Source of the DNA: Clostridiales bacterium | GTDB taxonomy: Bacteria; Bacillota; Clostridia; Oscillospirales; Acutalibacteraceae | Length of the DNA: 36,874 bases | Assembly (NCBI GenBank): GCA_012524025.1 | Contig: JAAYSC010000056.1 | Coordinates: forward strand, 1 to 36,874 | Reading direction: 5' to 3' | In this document: one piece after another, positions 1 through 8,700 of the stretch | Position numbering within the stretch: position 1 is the stretch's first letter | How the letters are laid out: each line of letters starts with the position of its first letter | The notes under the pieces: generated by a model | Seen by the model: only the letters and a program-made list of their open reading frames with translations | Told to the model about the DNA's origin: nothing | The model's database searches: none | Made by a program: the position numbers and the translations under genes

Positions 1-8
1 AAAATCAT

Positions 9-70
9 CTTGCATACACCTCAGTTCGTGTTTTTTCGCAAATTCATTGTACTGATTCTTTGTATGCAAG
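9..70. repeat. Imperfect inverted repeat at left edge
   Basis: The ten bases at 9-18 (CTTGCATACA) are the exact reverse complement of 61-70. Inside them TCAGT at 20-24 pairs with ACTGA at 51-55, so the segment can fold into a long bulged hairpin. It lies next to the broken 5' end of the DUF4268 gene, so it could be a trace of a rearrangement or small mobile element, but no transposase or target duplication is visible. A minus-strand frame is also open across it and runs off the window edge. Confidence 0.35.
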
Positions 71-103
71 GGAAGTGGTTCGCGCCATTTCCCTTTATTT
101 TTT
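70..103 (+). terminator. Intrinsic terminator
   Basis: GGGAAGTGG at 70-78 pairs with CCATTTCCC at 85-93 (one G-U pair) around the loop TTCGCG, and a T-rich tract follows at 94-103. This is a good rho-independent terminator on the plus strand and would end a transcript entering from left of the window. The same bases can also be read as part of a minus-strand open frame, so a chance palindrome cannot be ruled out. Confidence 0.6.
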
Positions 104-138
104 GCCAATGATAATTTTACACTAAGGAGATATCCGAG

Positions 139-927
139 GTGGAAACTGAGGTTCCTATTGGCGGATTTTCAGCAGATATTGTTGCAAAAGAAACAAACAC
201 AGGTCGTGTAATAGTTATTGAAAATCAGTTAGAAGATACTAACCATGATCATTTGGGAAAGATAATAACCTATGCCGGTGGGATTGATGCAAGTATAATC
301 ATCTGGATAACTAAAAACGCTAGGGCCGAACATAGGAAAGCTATCGAATGGTTGAATAATAATATTGATGAAAACATTGATATTTTTCTGTTGCAGATTG
401 AATTATGGAGAATAAATGACTCTAACCCTGCACCAAAGTTCAATGTGCTTGAACAGCCTAATACTTGGGCTAAGGAAGTTAAAAAAGCATCACACGAAAT
501 ATCTGACATAATGTCATTTAAACTTAAGTATTGGACGGCATTTAGTGAATATGCTTACATGTGTGATAAATTTTCAAGAATATATAATAAAAGGAAACCC
601 TCCACGGATCATTGGTACAGCGTTGGATCGGGAAATTCTGAATATCATTTCTCTTTCCTGTTAAATACTCGATCGAACATTATTGCTGTAGAATGCTATA
701 TTAAAGACAACAAAGATTTATTTGATCAATTTCATACCAGAAAGGAAGAAGTCGAGTCCGTAGTGGGTGAAAAACTAGATTGGCGTAAGTTACCTGATAA
801 AAAAGCGAGCAGAATTTTAATTGAAAAGCAAGTTGACTTGAAAAATATTAACACTTGGGAAGATCAATTTGATTGGTTGCGAGATATGGGAATAAAGTTT
901 TTCAAAGCATTTAAATCTGTTGAGTAG
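139..927 (+). CDS. DUF4268 / restriction-endonuclease-fold protein, N-terminally shortened
   Basis: The start of the 262-residue product resembles the nuclease-like half of DUF4268 proteins. GGFSADIV carries Asp13 and VIENQ carries Glu28 and Gln30, a D...ExQ arrangement like PD-(D/E)xK nucleases. The C-terminal ~130 residues match the DUF4268 region. Family members, as I remember them, have roughly 40-60 extra residues before this point. Here stops TGA and TAA at 109-114 close the frame upstream, so the 5' end seems lost. A GTG codon at 139 with AAGGAG nine bases upstream could still allow translation. Such genes are usually accessory (defence or mobile islands) and their function is not established. 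A weak terminator follows. It could be a pseudogene; I am confident of the family but not that the product is functional. Confidence 0.7.
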   Translation: METEVPIGGFSADIVAKETNTGRVIVIENQLEDTNHDHLGKIITYAGGIDASIIIWITKNARAEHRKAIEWLNNNIDENIDIFLLQIELWRINDSNPAPKFNVLEQPNTWAKEVKKASHEISDIMSFKLKYWTAFSEYAYMCDKFSRIYNKRKPSTDHWYSVGSGNSEYHFSFLLNTRSNIIAVECYIKDNKDLFDQFHTRKEEVESVVGEKLDWRKLPDKKASRILIEKQVDLKNINTWEDQFDWLRDMGIKFFKAFKSVE

Positions 928-946
928 AGTTGCTTGAAGTTAATCA

Positions 947-976
947 TTGAGAAACTAAATATTAGTTTTTTATAAT
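947..976 (+). promoter_or_regulatory. Candidate promoter for the first YidC-like/TagF unit, overlapping a weak terminator
   Basis: TTGAGA at 947-952 and TATAAT at 971-976 are 18 bases apart and lie about 85 bases before the first YidC-like gene. The spacer also contains AAACTAA/TTAGTTT (952-958 and 962-968) followed by Ts, a weak hairpin that may end the preceding DUF4268 transcript. Both roles are inferred from motif shape only. Confidence 0.35.
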
Positions 977-1059
977 TACTTTGAAGGCACTGTTAAAGAA
1001 AAACAGAATGAAAGAGGCATACATGGTATGAAAACTAAATTGCAAGTGGAGATTAATGA

Positions 1060-1758
1060 ATGAAAAACCTCATAGTGGCACCCTTCGCAAAAATAATAGG
1101 CTTCATTTTTCTGAGCATGCTTAGCATATTTAAAAGCCCCGGTTTAACCCTTATATTCTTGAGTGTTGCCGTTAATATTATCCTGCTCCCCTTTTATTAT
1201 TTGGCTGAAAGGATTGAAAAGAAAGAGCGGGATATTCAAGATAAGATGAAGCCAAAAATTGATGAGTTCAAAAGTGTCTATAAGGGCTATGAACTCCATC
1301 TTTATGTCAAAAATGTATACAGACTTCACGGCTATAAGCCTATATACTCCTTAAGGGGTTTGATTAGTCTTCTAATTCAACTTCCCTTTTTCATGGGTGC
1401 ATATTACTATCTGTCATCCTATTCGGGTTTTCAAGGGATCGGGTTTTTATTTTTAAATGACTTGTCCAAGGCAGATGCCCTCTTAAGTTTTGCCGGGCTT
1501 CAAATTAACATCCTCCCCTTTCTGATGACCTTTCTTAATTTAGCTTCCGGTTTTGTGTATTCAAAGGGCAAAGAAGCCAAGGATAAAATTACCATTGTGG
1601 TTATCGCTCTTCTTTTCTTGGTTATCTTATATAACTCACCGTCAAGTCTTCTTATTTATTGGACCTTTAATAATCTGTTTAGCTTGATTAAAAACTTGGT
1701 CTTAATTAAGTTGGAAGCAAAGAAAAAGAAAGAAGGAGGGCCAGTTCGTGCCGGTTAA
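1060..1758 (+). CDS. YidC/Oxa1-like membrane protein, copy 1
   Basis: The 232-residue protein aligns over most of its length with YidC/SpoIIIJ. It has a first helix around LIFLSVAVNIILLP (31-44), a charged cytoplasmic stretch (50-95), the HGYKP...LLIQLPFFMGAYY segment (near 103-130) and a last helix with LLIYWTFNNLF, equivalent to the YidC LYWVVGNLF region. The arginine that YidC insertases carry in the first core helix (ILIRLLILP type) is Asn39 here, and no lipoprotein signal is seen, so it is probably a specialised paralog and not the housekeeping insertase. GGAG at 1048-1051 suits the ATG. It overlaps the next gene by 11 bases, implying translational coupling and partnership with that large membrane enzyme. 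A role as membrane chaperone, insertase or lipid-linked polymer handler is inference. Confidence 0.8.
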   Translation: MKNLIVAPFAKIIGFIFLSMLSIFKSPGLTLIFLSVAVNIILLPFYYLAERIEKKERDIQDKMKPKIDEFKSVYKGYELHLYVKNVYRLHGYKPIYSLRGLISLLIQLPFFMGAYYYLSSYSGFQGIGFLFLNDLSKADALLSFAGLQINILPFLMTFLNLASGFVYSKGKEAKDKITIVVIALLFLVILYNSPSSLLIYWTFNNLFSLIKNLVLIKLEAKKKKEGGPVRAG

Positions 1759-4700
1759 AGACTTTTTTGTGTCAGCCTATATTGACCCGGGAACCGGCAG
1801 TATGCTGGTTTCTGCCCTTATCGCATCGCTTTCTATTGTCTTCTATTTGCTAAAAGACAGATTATATGGGCTTTTAAACCCTAAAGGTGATAAGGGGAAA
1901 AGGCTTGACCCCAATCGCCGTTACAGTCTTGTATATTATTCCGAAGGCAAACAGTATTGGAATGTCTTCAAGCCCCTGCTTGAAGAAGGAGCAAAGCGCA
2001 AACTTGAGGCTCTTTACTTGACAAGTGACAAGGAAGACCCGGGTTTAGGAGTTCAAATCGAAGGCCTTGAAGCGATTTATATCGGAAGCGGGCGCGAGGC
2101 CTATTATAACCTAAACAGGCTTAATGCCGATTTAGTGGTAATGACCACACCCGGCCTTGATGTTTTAGAAATTAAGAGAAGTAAAAATGTCAAACACTAC
2201 TCACATATTACTCATGCAACCAGCAGTTCCGCGACTTACAAAGCTTTCGGCACAGACTATTATGATAGTGTCTTGGTCGGTGGTGAAGGGACCCTTGAAC
2301 TCATAAGAGAGTTAGAGGAAGTTAGGAACTTGCCGCCAAAGGAAATTGAGATTATTGGCCACACCTACTTAGATGTGTTAAGAGAAAACTTGAAAGAAAA
2401 TGATTATGAGTATTCACTTTTTAAAGAAAAAAAGAAGACCATTCTGATTTCGCCCACCTGGGGTGACCACGGCCTTCTGACCAAATACGGCGAAAGGCTT
2501 TTAAAAGCATTGGAAGGATCTGATAAATACAATGTTATTATAAGGCCCCACCCTCAATCATTTATCTCTGACAAAGAGGTCATGGATCGTCTGCTTGAAA
2601 AATTCCCCGAAAACGAAAGCAGGGTTTGGAACACAGACAGAGAAAACCTCAAGGCCTTGGCTCATGCGGACATTATGATATCTGACTTTTCCGGAATAAT
2701 TTTTGATTTTTACACCCTCTTTAAAAAGCCCATCTTGACAATAAGGGGGCAATACGAAAAAAGAGGAAGAGAGGCCATGGATCTTAAGGAAGAACCTTGG
2801 GATTTACGGATTTTAGACAAAATCGGTAGAACCTTGGCAGAGGATGATTTTGAAAATTTAATAGAGATTATAGACGAGACCATAGAAGGTTATTCGGGGC
2901 AAATACTTGATGAGGACGAAATTAGTAATATTGTAGATAAATATCCTAATCAAGCAGCAAACCGAGGCCTTAACTTCATTGGGGAAACCTTGGAAAGCCT
3001 GAATGTAGAAAAAGCGGAAAGTACAGAATTTTCTAAAAGGGCAAACTATCTAAACGAAGATTTTACCTTCAACCCTCATCTGAGTGAAAGTAAACCCTGG
3101 CCGATTAAACTTTTAAGGGCTGTTTTTGACACGGGCTTTCTCTTGCAGGCAGGCTTGGCATCTATCCTCTTTTTAGCCGCTATCGCATTGGGCTTTAAAG
3201 TTACACCCGAAACAGGAAAAAACAGAGAGTTCCTTGAGATTGTAAGCCCTTATTTTTATCTGCTGGTCGCCCTTTTCTTTTTGGTTTTTCTTGCTATTGT
3301 CTTTATTTTCAAGAAAAAACATATAAGCTATGATAAAAAACTTGAAAGTTTCTCTTTATCGGATATATTATTCATTCTATTGCCCATGACCCCTATTGTG
3401 CAATATATTTTTGCAAATCAAGACATTTTAACTTTTTACGATAGCTTGGTGCTTTTGGGAAGCTTTTCCTTGGTGTCGCTCCTTCTTACCCTTGCCCTCC
3501 CCCTATTTTTAAGCCCACTGATTGCAAAAGTTTTCACATTACCCATTTCAAGCGTGTTTTTATTTATGATTCTCAACATGGCTAGTGTGGGGAATGTTTT
3601 GAGCCCGAAAAAGCTGCTTCTTCTCACGGCAGTTTTAACACTAATGGTTGCCTTTTTACTTTTCTTTCAAAAGAAAAAAGTCGTATTACTCTTGCTTGTT
3701 GCTTTGTTTGTGGGTAATTCTACATTATCTTTTTACAATATGTTAAGCCAAGACCCTGAAATAAGCTCAATAAGTCCAACCAATAAAATAGTTAAATCCA
3801 CAGCCGGCTTAGAAGTGAAAAACACTCCCGATATTCTTATAATGATTTATGATTCCTACCCCAACCAGGAAACCATGGAGGCATACGGATACGACAACTC
3901 AGAGCAAATGAACCATTTGTTAGACTTAGGTTTTGCAATTTATGACGGGATCTATTCAGTTGGGGCAAGCTCCTTAAGATCAATGGCTCAAGTTTTTCAC
4001 ATGGATGGAGCACGAAACGATTATGAATTTAGAGGGCTTATAGCCGGGGATGCTGCCGGTATAGATTTTTTAAAGCATAAGGGCTACAAAAACAGCCTTT
4101 TGGTCGAGAGCAACTATTATTTTAGAGGGCATAATCCTAAATGTGATAGAATTTTTCCTCCTGTTTCCGACTCAATTCCCGGGTATAAAATTATCGGCGA
4201 CGCAATTTTGGAGGGTGAATTTAGGTTTGATGTACATTTTTCAAAAGTAACCAAGGATGAATTTTTGATCGAAAAAAGCAAGTTTTTGTCCCAAAGATTA
4301 CCCGAGCCGGAGTTATTATATCATCATGTTTATCTACCCGGCCACAGCCAGAACTCCGGAACATTGTTGCCCGATGAAACCGAAAGGTTTTTAGTTAAGT
4401 TGGAAGAGGCCAACGCCGAGATGAACAAGGATATAAAGGACATAATGAAAAACAATAAAGATGCGATTATAGTTATCGCCGCTGACCATGGACCCTACCT
4501 TACTAAAAACGGAATAGAGTTAGAGGGGTATTATGATATTTCTGAAGTTGATAGGTTGGATGTTCAAGATAGATACGGGACTTTTTTAGCCATGCGTTGG
4601 CCCGACCCCTCATATGCCAAGAGATATGATATAAAAACCATACAAGATATTCTGCCGGCGGTCTTTTCCTACATGTATGAGAACGACAACCTTTTTGACC

Positions 4701-4831
4701 AAATCAAAATGTCCAACAAGGTTGAGGATTCTTACATCATCGCCGGTGCCGGTATAGACAATGGCATTATTGTCGGTGGTAAGGATGACGGAAAACCCTT
4801 GTTTGAAAATGTTGGAGTCAGAATTAATTAG
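1748..4831 (+). CDS. TagF-like phosphotransferase - 7 TM - sulfatase/phosphatase-fold fusion, copy 1
   Basis: The 1027-residue protein begins with YIDPGTGSM and one hydrophobic helix (about 10-33). A CDP-glycerol glycerophosphotransferase (TagB/TagF, PF04464-type) domain follows at about 45-420, with RPHP at 266-269 and SDFSGIIFDF at 312-321. About seven hydrophobic helices lie between 458 and 665. From about 694 there is an alkaline-phosphatase/sulfatase fold with the metal-binding-type PDILIMIYD (Asp702), a candidate nucleophile Ser742, LPGH and ADHG (Asp913-His914). One plus seven helices would place the TagF domain in the cytosol and the sulfatase-like domain outside. Family knowledge says TagF enzymes move alditol phosphates from CDP-alditols to wall polymers, and LtaS-type domains transfer phosphoglycerol outside the cell. 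The GTG start at 1748 is set by GAAGGAGGG just upstream. The actual substrate is unknown; the phosphonate genes downstream suggest a CMP-phosphonate. Confidence 0.78.
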   Translation: MPVKDFFVSAYIDPGTGSMLVSALIASLSIVFYLLKDRLYGLLNPKGDKGKRLDPNRRYSLVYYSEGKQYWNVFKPLLEEGAKRKLEALYLTSDKEDPGLGVQIEGLEAIYIGSGREAYYNLNRLNADLVVMTTPGLDVLEIKRSKNVKHYSHITHATSSSATYKAFGTDYYDSVLVGGEGTLELIRELEEVRNLPPKEIEIIGHTYLDVLRENLKENDYEYSLFKEKKKTILISPTWGDHGLLTKYGERLLKALEGSDKYNVIIRPHPQSFISDKEVMDRLLEKFPENESRVWNTDRENLKALAHADIMISDFSGIIFDFYTLFKKPILTIRGQYEKRGREAMDLKEEPWDLRILDKIGRTLAEDDFENLIEIIDETIEGYSGQILDEDEISNIVDKYPNQAANRGLNFIGETLESLNVEKAESTEFSKRANYLNEDFTFNPHLSESKPWPIKLLRAVFDTGFLLQAGLASILFLAAIALGFKVTPETGKNREFLEIVSPYFYLLVALFFLVFLAIVFIFKKKHISYDKKLESFSLSDILFILLPMTPIVQYIFANQDILTFYDSLVLLGSFSLVSLLLTLALPLFLSPLIAKVFTLPISSVFLFMILNMASVGNVLSPKKLLLLTAVLTLMVAFLLFFQKKKVVLLLLVALFVGNSTLSFYNMLSQDPEISSISPTNKIVKSTAGLEVKNTPDILIMIYDSYPNQETMEAYGYDNSEQMNHLLDLGFAIYDGIYSVGASSLRSMAQVFHMDGARNDYEFRGLIAGDAAGIDFLKHKGYKNSLLVESNYYFRGHNPKCDRIFPPVSDSIPGYKIIGDAILEGEFRFDVHFSKVTKDEFLIEKSKFLSQRLPEPELLYHHVYLPGHSQNSGTLLPDETERFLVKLEEANAEMNKDIKDIMKNNKDAIIVIAADHGPYLTKNGIELEGYYDISEVDRLDVQDRYGTFLAMRWPDPSYAKRYDIKTIQDILPAVFSYMYENDNLFDQIKMSNKVEDSYIIAGAGIDNGIIVGGKDDGKPLFENVGVRIN

Positions 4832-5026
4832 TTGACAGGCATAAAAAAAATTTAATAAGTCTTTCAAAATCTCTCCGTACATAGCCCATCACTCTCAACA
4901 ACTTATGGAATCTTTAAAAAAGCATTTTAAGTTTTGTGGAACATCCACGTTAAAACATAGTATAATGATGATGTATTTTGCGCACTCATGCACTTTTTGC
5001 AGTAAAAAACAAGTGGAGATTAGTGA
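4832..5026 (+). promoter_or_regulatory. Spacer between duplicated units with candidate -10 and small palindrome
   Basis: This 195-base spacer has no coding sequence I can support. TATAAT at 4961-4966 could be a -10 box for the second unit, but no good -35 lies 16-18 bases upstream. The palindrome GTGGA-ACA-TCCAC at 4936-4948 sits where a -35 or an operator would be, so an activator or repressor could bind there. Both roles are inferred. The spacer differs completely from the region before copy 1. Confidence 0.3.
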
Positions 5027-5725
5027 ATGAAAAACCTCATAGTGGCACCCTTCGCAAAAATAATAGGCTTCATTTTTCTGAGCATGCTTAGCATATTTAA
5101 AAGCCCCGGTTTAACCCTTATATTCTTGAGTATTGCCGTTAATATTATCCTGCTCCCCTTTTACTACTTGGCTGAAAGGATTGAAAAGAAAGAACGCGAT
5201 ATTCAAGATAAAATGAAGCCAAAAATCGATGAGTTCAAAAGCGTCTATAAGGGCTATGAACTCCATCTTTATGTTAAAAATGTCTACAGGCTTCATGGTT
5301 ATAAGCCAATATATTCCCTAAGGGGTTTGATCAGTTTGCTGATTCAACTTCCCTTTTTCATGGGTGCATATTACTATCTGTCATCCTATTCGGGCTTTCA
5401 AGGAGTCGGGTTTTTATTTTTTAATGACTTGTCCAAGGCAGATGCCCTCTTAAGTTTTGCCGGGCTTCAAATTAACATCCTCCCCTTTCTGATGACCTTT
5501 CTTAATTTAGCTTCCGGTTTTGTGTATTCAAAGGGTAAAGAAGCCAAAGATAAAATCACCATTGTAGTAATCGCACTTCTTTTCTTGATTATCTTGTATA
5601 AGTCCCCGTCAAGTCTTCTTATTTATTGGACCTTTAATAACCTGTTTAGTCTGATTAAAAACTTGGTTTTAATTAAGTTGGAAGCAAAGAAAAAGAAAGA
5701 AGGAGAGCCAGTTCATGCCGGTTAA
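5027..5725 (+). CDS. YidC/Oxa1-like membrane protein, copy 2
   Basis: Also 232 residues, and it differs from copy 1 at fewer than ten positions, all conservative or near the ends (for example Ile36 for Val, Phe for Leu near 146, Lys for Asn near 206). It keeps Asn39 where classical YidC has its core-helix arginine, the LLIQLPFFMGAYY segment and the LLIYWTFNNLF helix. It overlaps the downstream fusion gene by 11 bases exactly as in copy 1. That both copies were kept almost unchanged beside diverging partners suggests the YidC-like protein serves a step common to both. The ribosome binding site GTGGAGAT is the same as in copy 1. Confidence 0.8.
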   Translation: MKNLIVAPFAKIIGFIFLSMLSIFKSPGLTLIFLSIAVNIILLPFYYLAERIEKKERDIQDKMKPKIDEFKSVYKGYELHLYVKNVYRLHGYKPIYSLRGLISLLIQLPFFMGAYYYLSSYSGFQGVGFLFFNDLSKADALLSFAGLQINILPFLMTFLNLASGFVYSKGKEAKDKITIVVIALLFLIILYKSPSSLLIYWTFNNLFSLIKNLVLIKLEAKKKKEGEPVHAG

Positions 5726-8700
5726 AGACTTTTTTGTGACAGCCTATATTGACCCGGGAACCGGCAGTATGCTGGTTTCTGCCCTTATTGCATCGCTTTC
5801 TATTGTCTTCTATTTATTGAAAGACAGGCTATATGGGCTTTTAAACCCTAAAGGTGATAAGGGGAAAAGGCTTGACCCCAATCGCCGTTACAGTCTTGTA
5901 TATTATTCCGAAGGCAAGCAGTATTGGAATGTTTTTAAGCCCCTGCTTGAAGAAGGTGCCAATCGCAAGCTTGAGGCTCTTTACTTGACAAGTGATAAGG
6001 AAGACCCGGGTTTAGAGGCTCAAATTGAAGGTGTCGAAGCGATTTATATCGGAAGCGGGCGCGAGGCCTACTATAACCTAAACAGGCTTAATGCTGATTT
6101 AGTTGTAATGACCACACCCGGCCTTGATGTTTTAGAAATTAAGAGAAGTAAAAATGTAAAACACTATTCACATATTACGCATGCGACCAGTAGTTCCGCT
6201 ACTTACAAGGCCTTCGGCACAGACTACTATGACAGTGTCTTGGTCGGCGGTGAAGGGACTCTTGAACTTATAAGAGAATTAGAGGAAGTTAGGAACTTGC
6301 CGCCAAAGAAAATTGAGATTATCGGTCACACCTACTTAGATGTGTTAAGAGAAAACTTGAAAGAAAATGATTATGAGTATTCGCTTTTTAAAGAAAGAAA
6401 GAAGACCATTCTGATTTCACCCACCTGGGGTGACCACGGCCTTCTGACTAAATACGGCGAAACGCTTTTAACAGCATTGGAAAAATCCAATAAATACAAT
6501 GTCATTATAAGACCCCACCCTCAATCATTTATCTCTGACAAAGAAGTCATGAATCGTCTGCTTGAAAAGTTCCCCGAAAACGAAAGCAGGGTTTGGAACA
6601 CAGACAGAGAAAACCCCAAGGCCTTGGCTCATGCGGACATAATGATATCCGACTTTTCCGGAATAATTTTTGATTTTTACACCCTCTTTAAAAAGCCCAT
6701 CTTGACCATTAGGGGCCAATATGAAAAAAGAGGAAGAGAGGCCATGGATCTTAAGGAGGAGCCTTGGGATTTACGGATTTTAGACAAAATCGGAAAAACT
6801 TTGGACGAGGACGATTTTAAGAACTTAACGGAGATTATAGACGAGACCATAGAAGGTTATTCGAGCCAAATACTTGATGAGGACGAAATGAGTAACATTG
6901 TAGATAAATACCCAAATCAAGCAGCAGACCGAGGCCTTAATTTCATTGAAAAAACCTTGGAAAGCCTGAATGTGAGAAAAGCAGAAAGTACAGAAATCGC
7001 TAAAAGGGCAAACTATCTAAACGAAGATTTTACCTTCAACCCTCATCTGGGTGAAAGTAAGCCTTGGCCATTTAAGCTCCTTACGACTGTTTTTGATACG
7101 GGCTTTCTCTTGCAGGCCGGCTTTGCATGTATCTTTTTTTTGCTTTGCATTGCTTTGGGGTTAAAACTGACCCCCGACCCGGGAAGAAACTTTGATTTTC
7201 TAAAGCTATTAAACTTCTATGCTTCTATTCTCACCATCGGTATCTTCATAGCGTTATTTACAAAAGTTTTATTTTTTAAAAAAGGCCATATTAGACTCGA
7301 AAAGTCTTACGAGGGCTTTAATTTAGCGGATGTTTTATTTATTTTGCTACCCATGCTCCCTATCGTACAATATATTTTTGCAAATCAAGACATACTTACT
7401 TTTTACGATTCCTTTATACTATTAAGAAATTTTTCTTTGGTAACATTGTTTTTTGTGGTTGTCGTTCCCTTGTTTTTAAGCCCCCTGATTGCAAAAGTTT
7501 TCACCTTGCCTATTTCAAGCGTTTTTTTGTTCATGCTACTTAATATGGCAAGCATGGGAAATACTATAAGCCCGAAAAGGCTAATGCTTCTTATGCTATT
7601 CCTACTATTAATAGCAGCTTTACTACTTTTCATTCAAAAGAAAAAAATCTTACTAATCCTTTTAGTTGTTCTATTTATTGGAAACTCAGCCTTTTCATTC
7701 AAAGGTATGGTGAGTCAAGATTCCGAAATGGGCACAATGAAATCTTCTAATAAAATTATTGAGCATACCGCAGATTTAGAAGTTAAAAACACACCCGATA
7801 TTTTCATTATGATATATGATGCCTACCCCAACCAAGAAACCATGGAGGCTTACGGCATTGACAATTCAGAGCAAATGGATTACTTGTTGGATTTAGGTTT
7901 CGCCATTTATGATGGAACCTATTCGATTGGTTGCAACTCGCTAATGTCAATGTCGCAAGTACTTCACTTTGATCATGCCGAAGATTACTATGAAGCTAAA
8001 AAGCTTCTTCCAAAAAATTACTATGAATTTAGAAAGCTTATTGCCGGCGAGGCTTTGGGCTTGAAATTTTTAAGGTATATGGGATATAAAAACACTATAT
8101 TAGTGGAGAGCAATTACTATTTCAGAGGCTTTAATCCTCAATACGATAGAGTTTTCCCGCCCACATCGGATTCAATCCCAGGGTATAAAATTATCGGTGA
8201 TGCCATAATAGAAGGTGAGTTTAGGTTTGATGCACGGTTTTCCAGTGTAACGAAAAAAGAGTTTTTAAATGAAAAAAGAGAGATCTTGTCTCAAAACTTA
8301 CCCGAACCGGAATTTTTATATCATCATGTTACCCTTCCTTCCCATCGCCTTAATTTTGGAACCCTTTTACCGGATGAAACCGAAAAGTATTTGGAAAGGT
8401 TGGAAAAGGCTAATCTCGAAATGAATAAAGACTTAGATGATATGATGCTAAAGAACCGGGATGCAATCGTAATCATTGCCGGTGACCATGGCCCCTATCT
8501 TACCAAAAACGAGTTAGAGTTGGAGGATTTTTACGATATTTCGGAGATCGACAGGTTGGATGTTCAGGACAGACACGGCGCTTTCTTAGCGATTTATTGG
8601 CCGGACCCCTCATACGCTAAGAACTATGACATAAAAACTATCCAAGATGTCTTGCCTGCCGCAATTTCCTATATGTATGATGATGATAGCCTTTTTGCAA

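Larger units (their letters stand above)
1043..4831 (+). repeat. Tandem gene-pair duplication, copy 1
   Basis: This segment, starting about 17 bases before the YidC-like start codon, is repeated from 5010 to 8834 at an offset of 3967 bases. DNA identity is very high through the YidC-like gene and the TagF-like domain (to about 3090). It drops clearly in the membrane and sulfatase-fold parts. The 11-base gene overlap is kept in both copies. Confidence 0.9.

Noticed and set aside
1-110. Integron attC site or IS end
   Set aside because: The inverted repeat lacks the attC core consensus, and there is no integrase, transposase or target-site duplication in the window.
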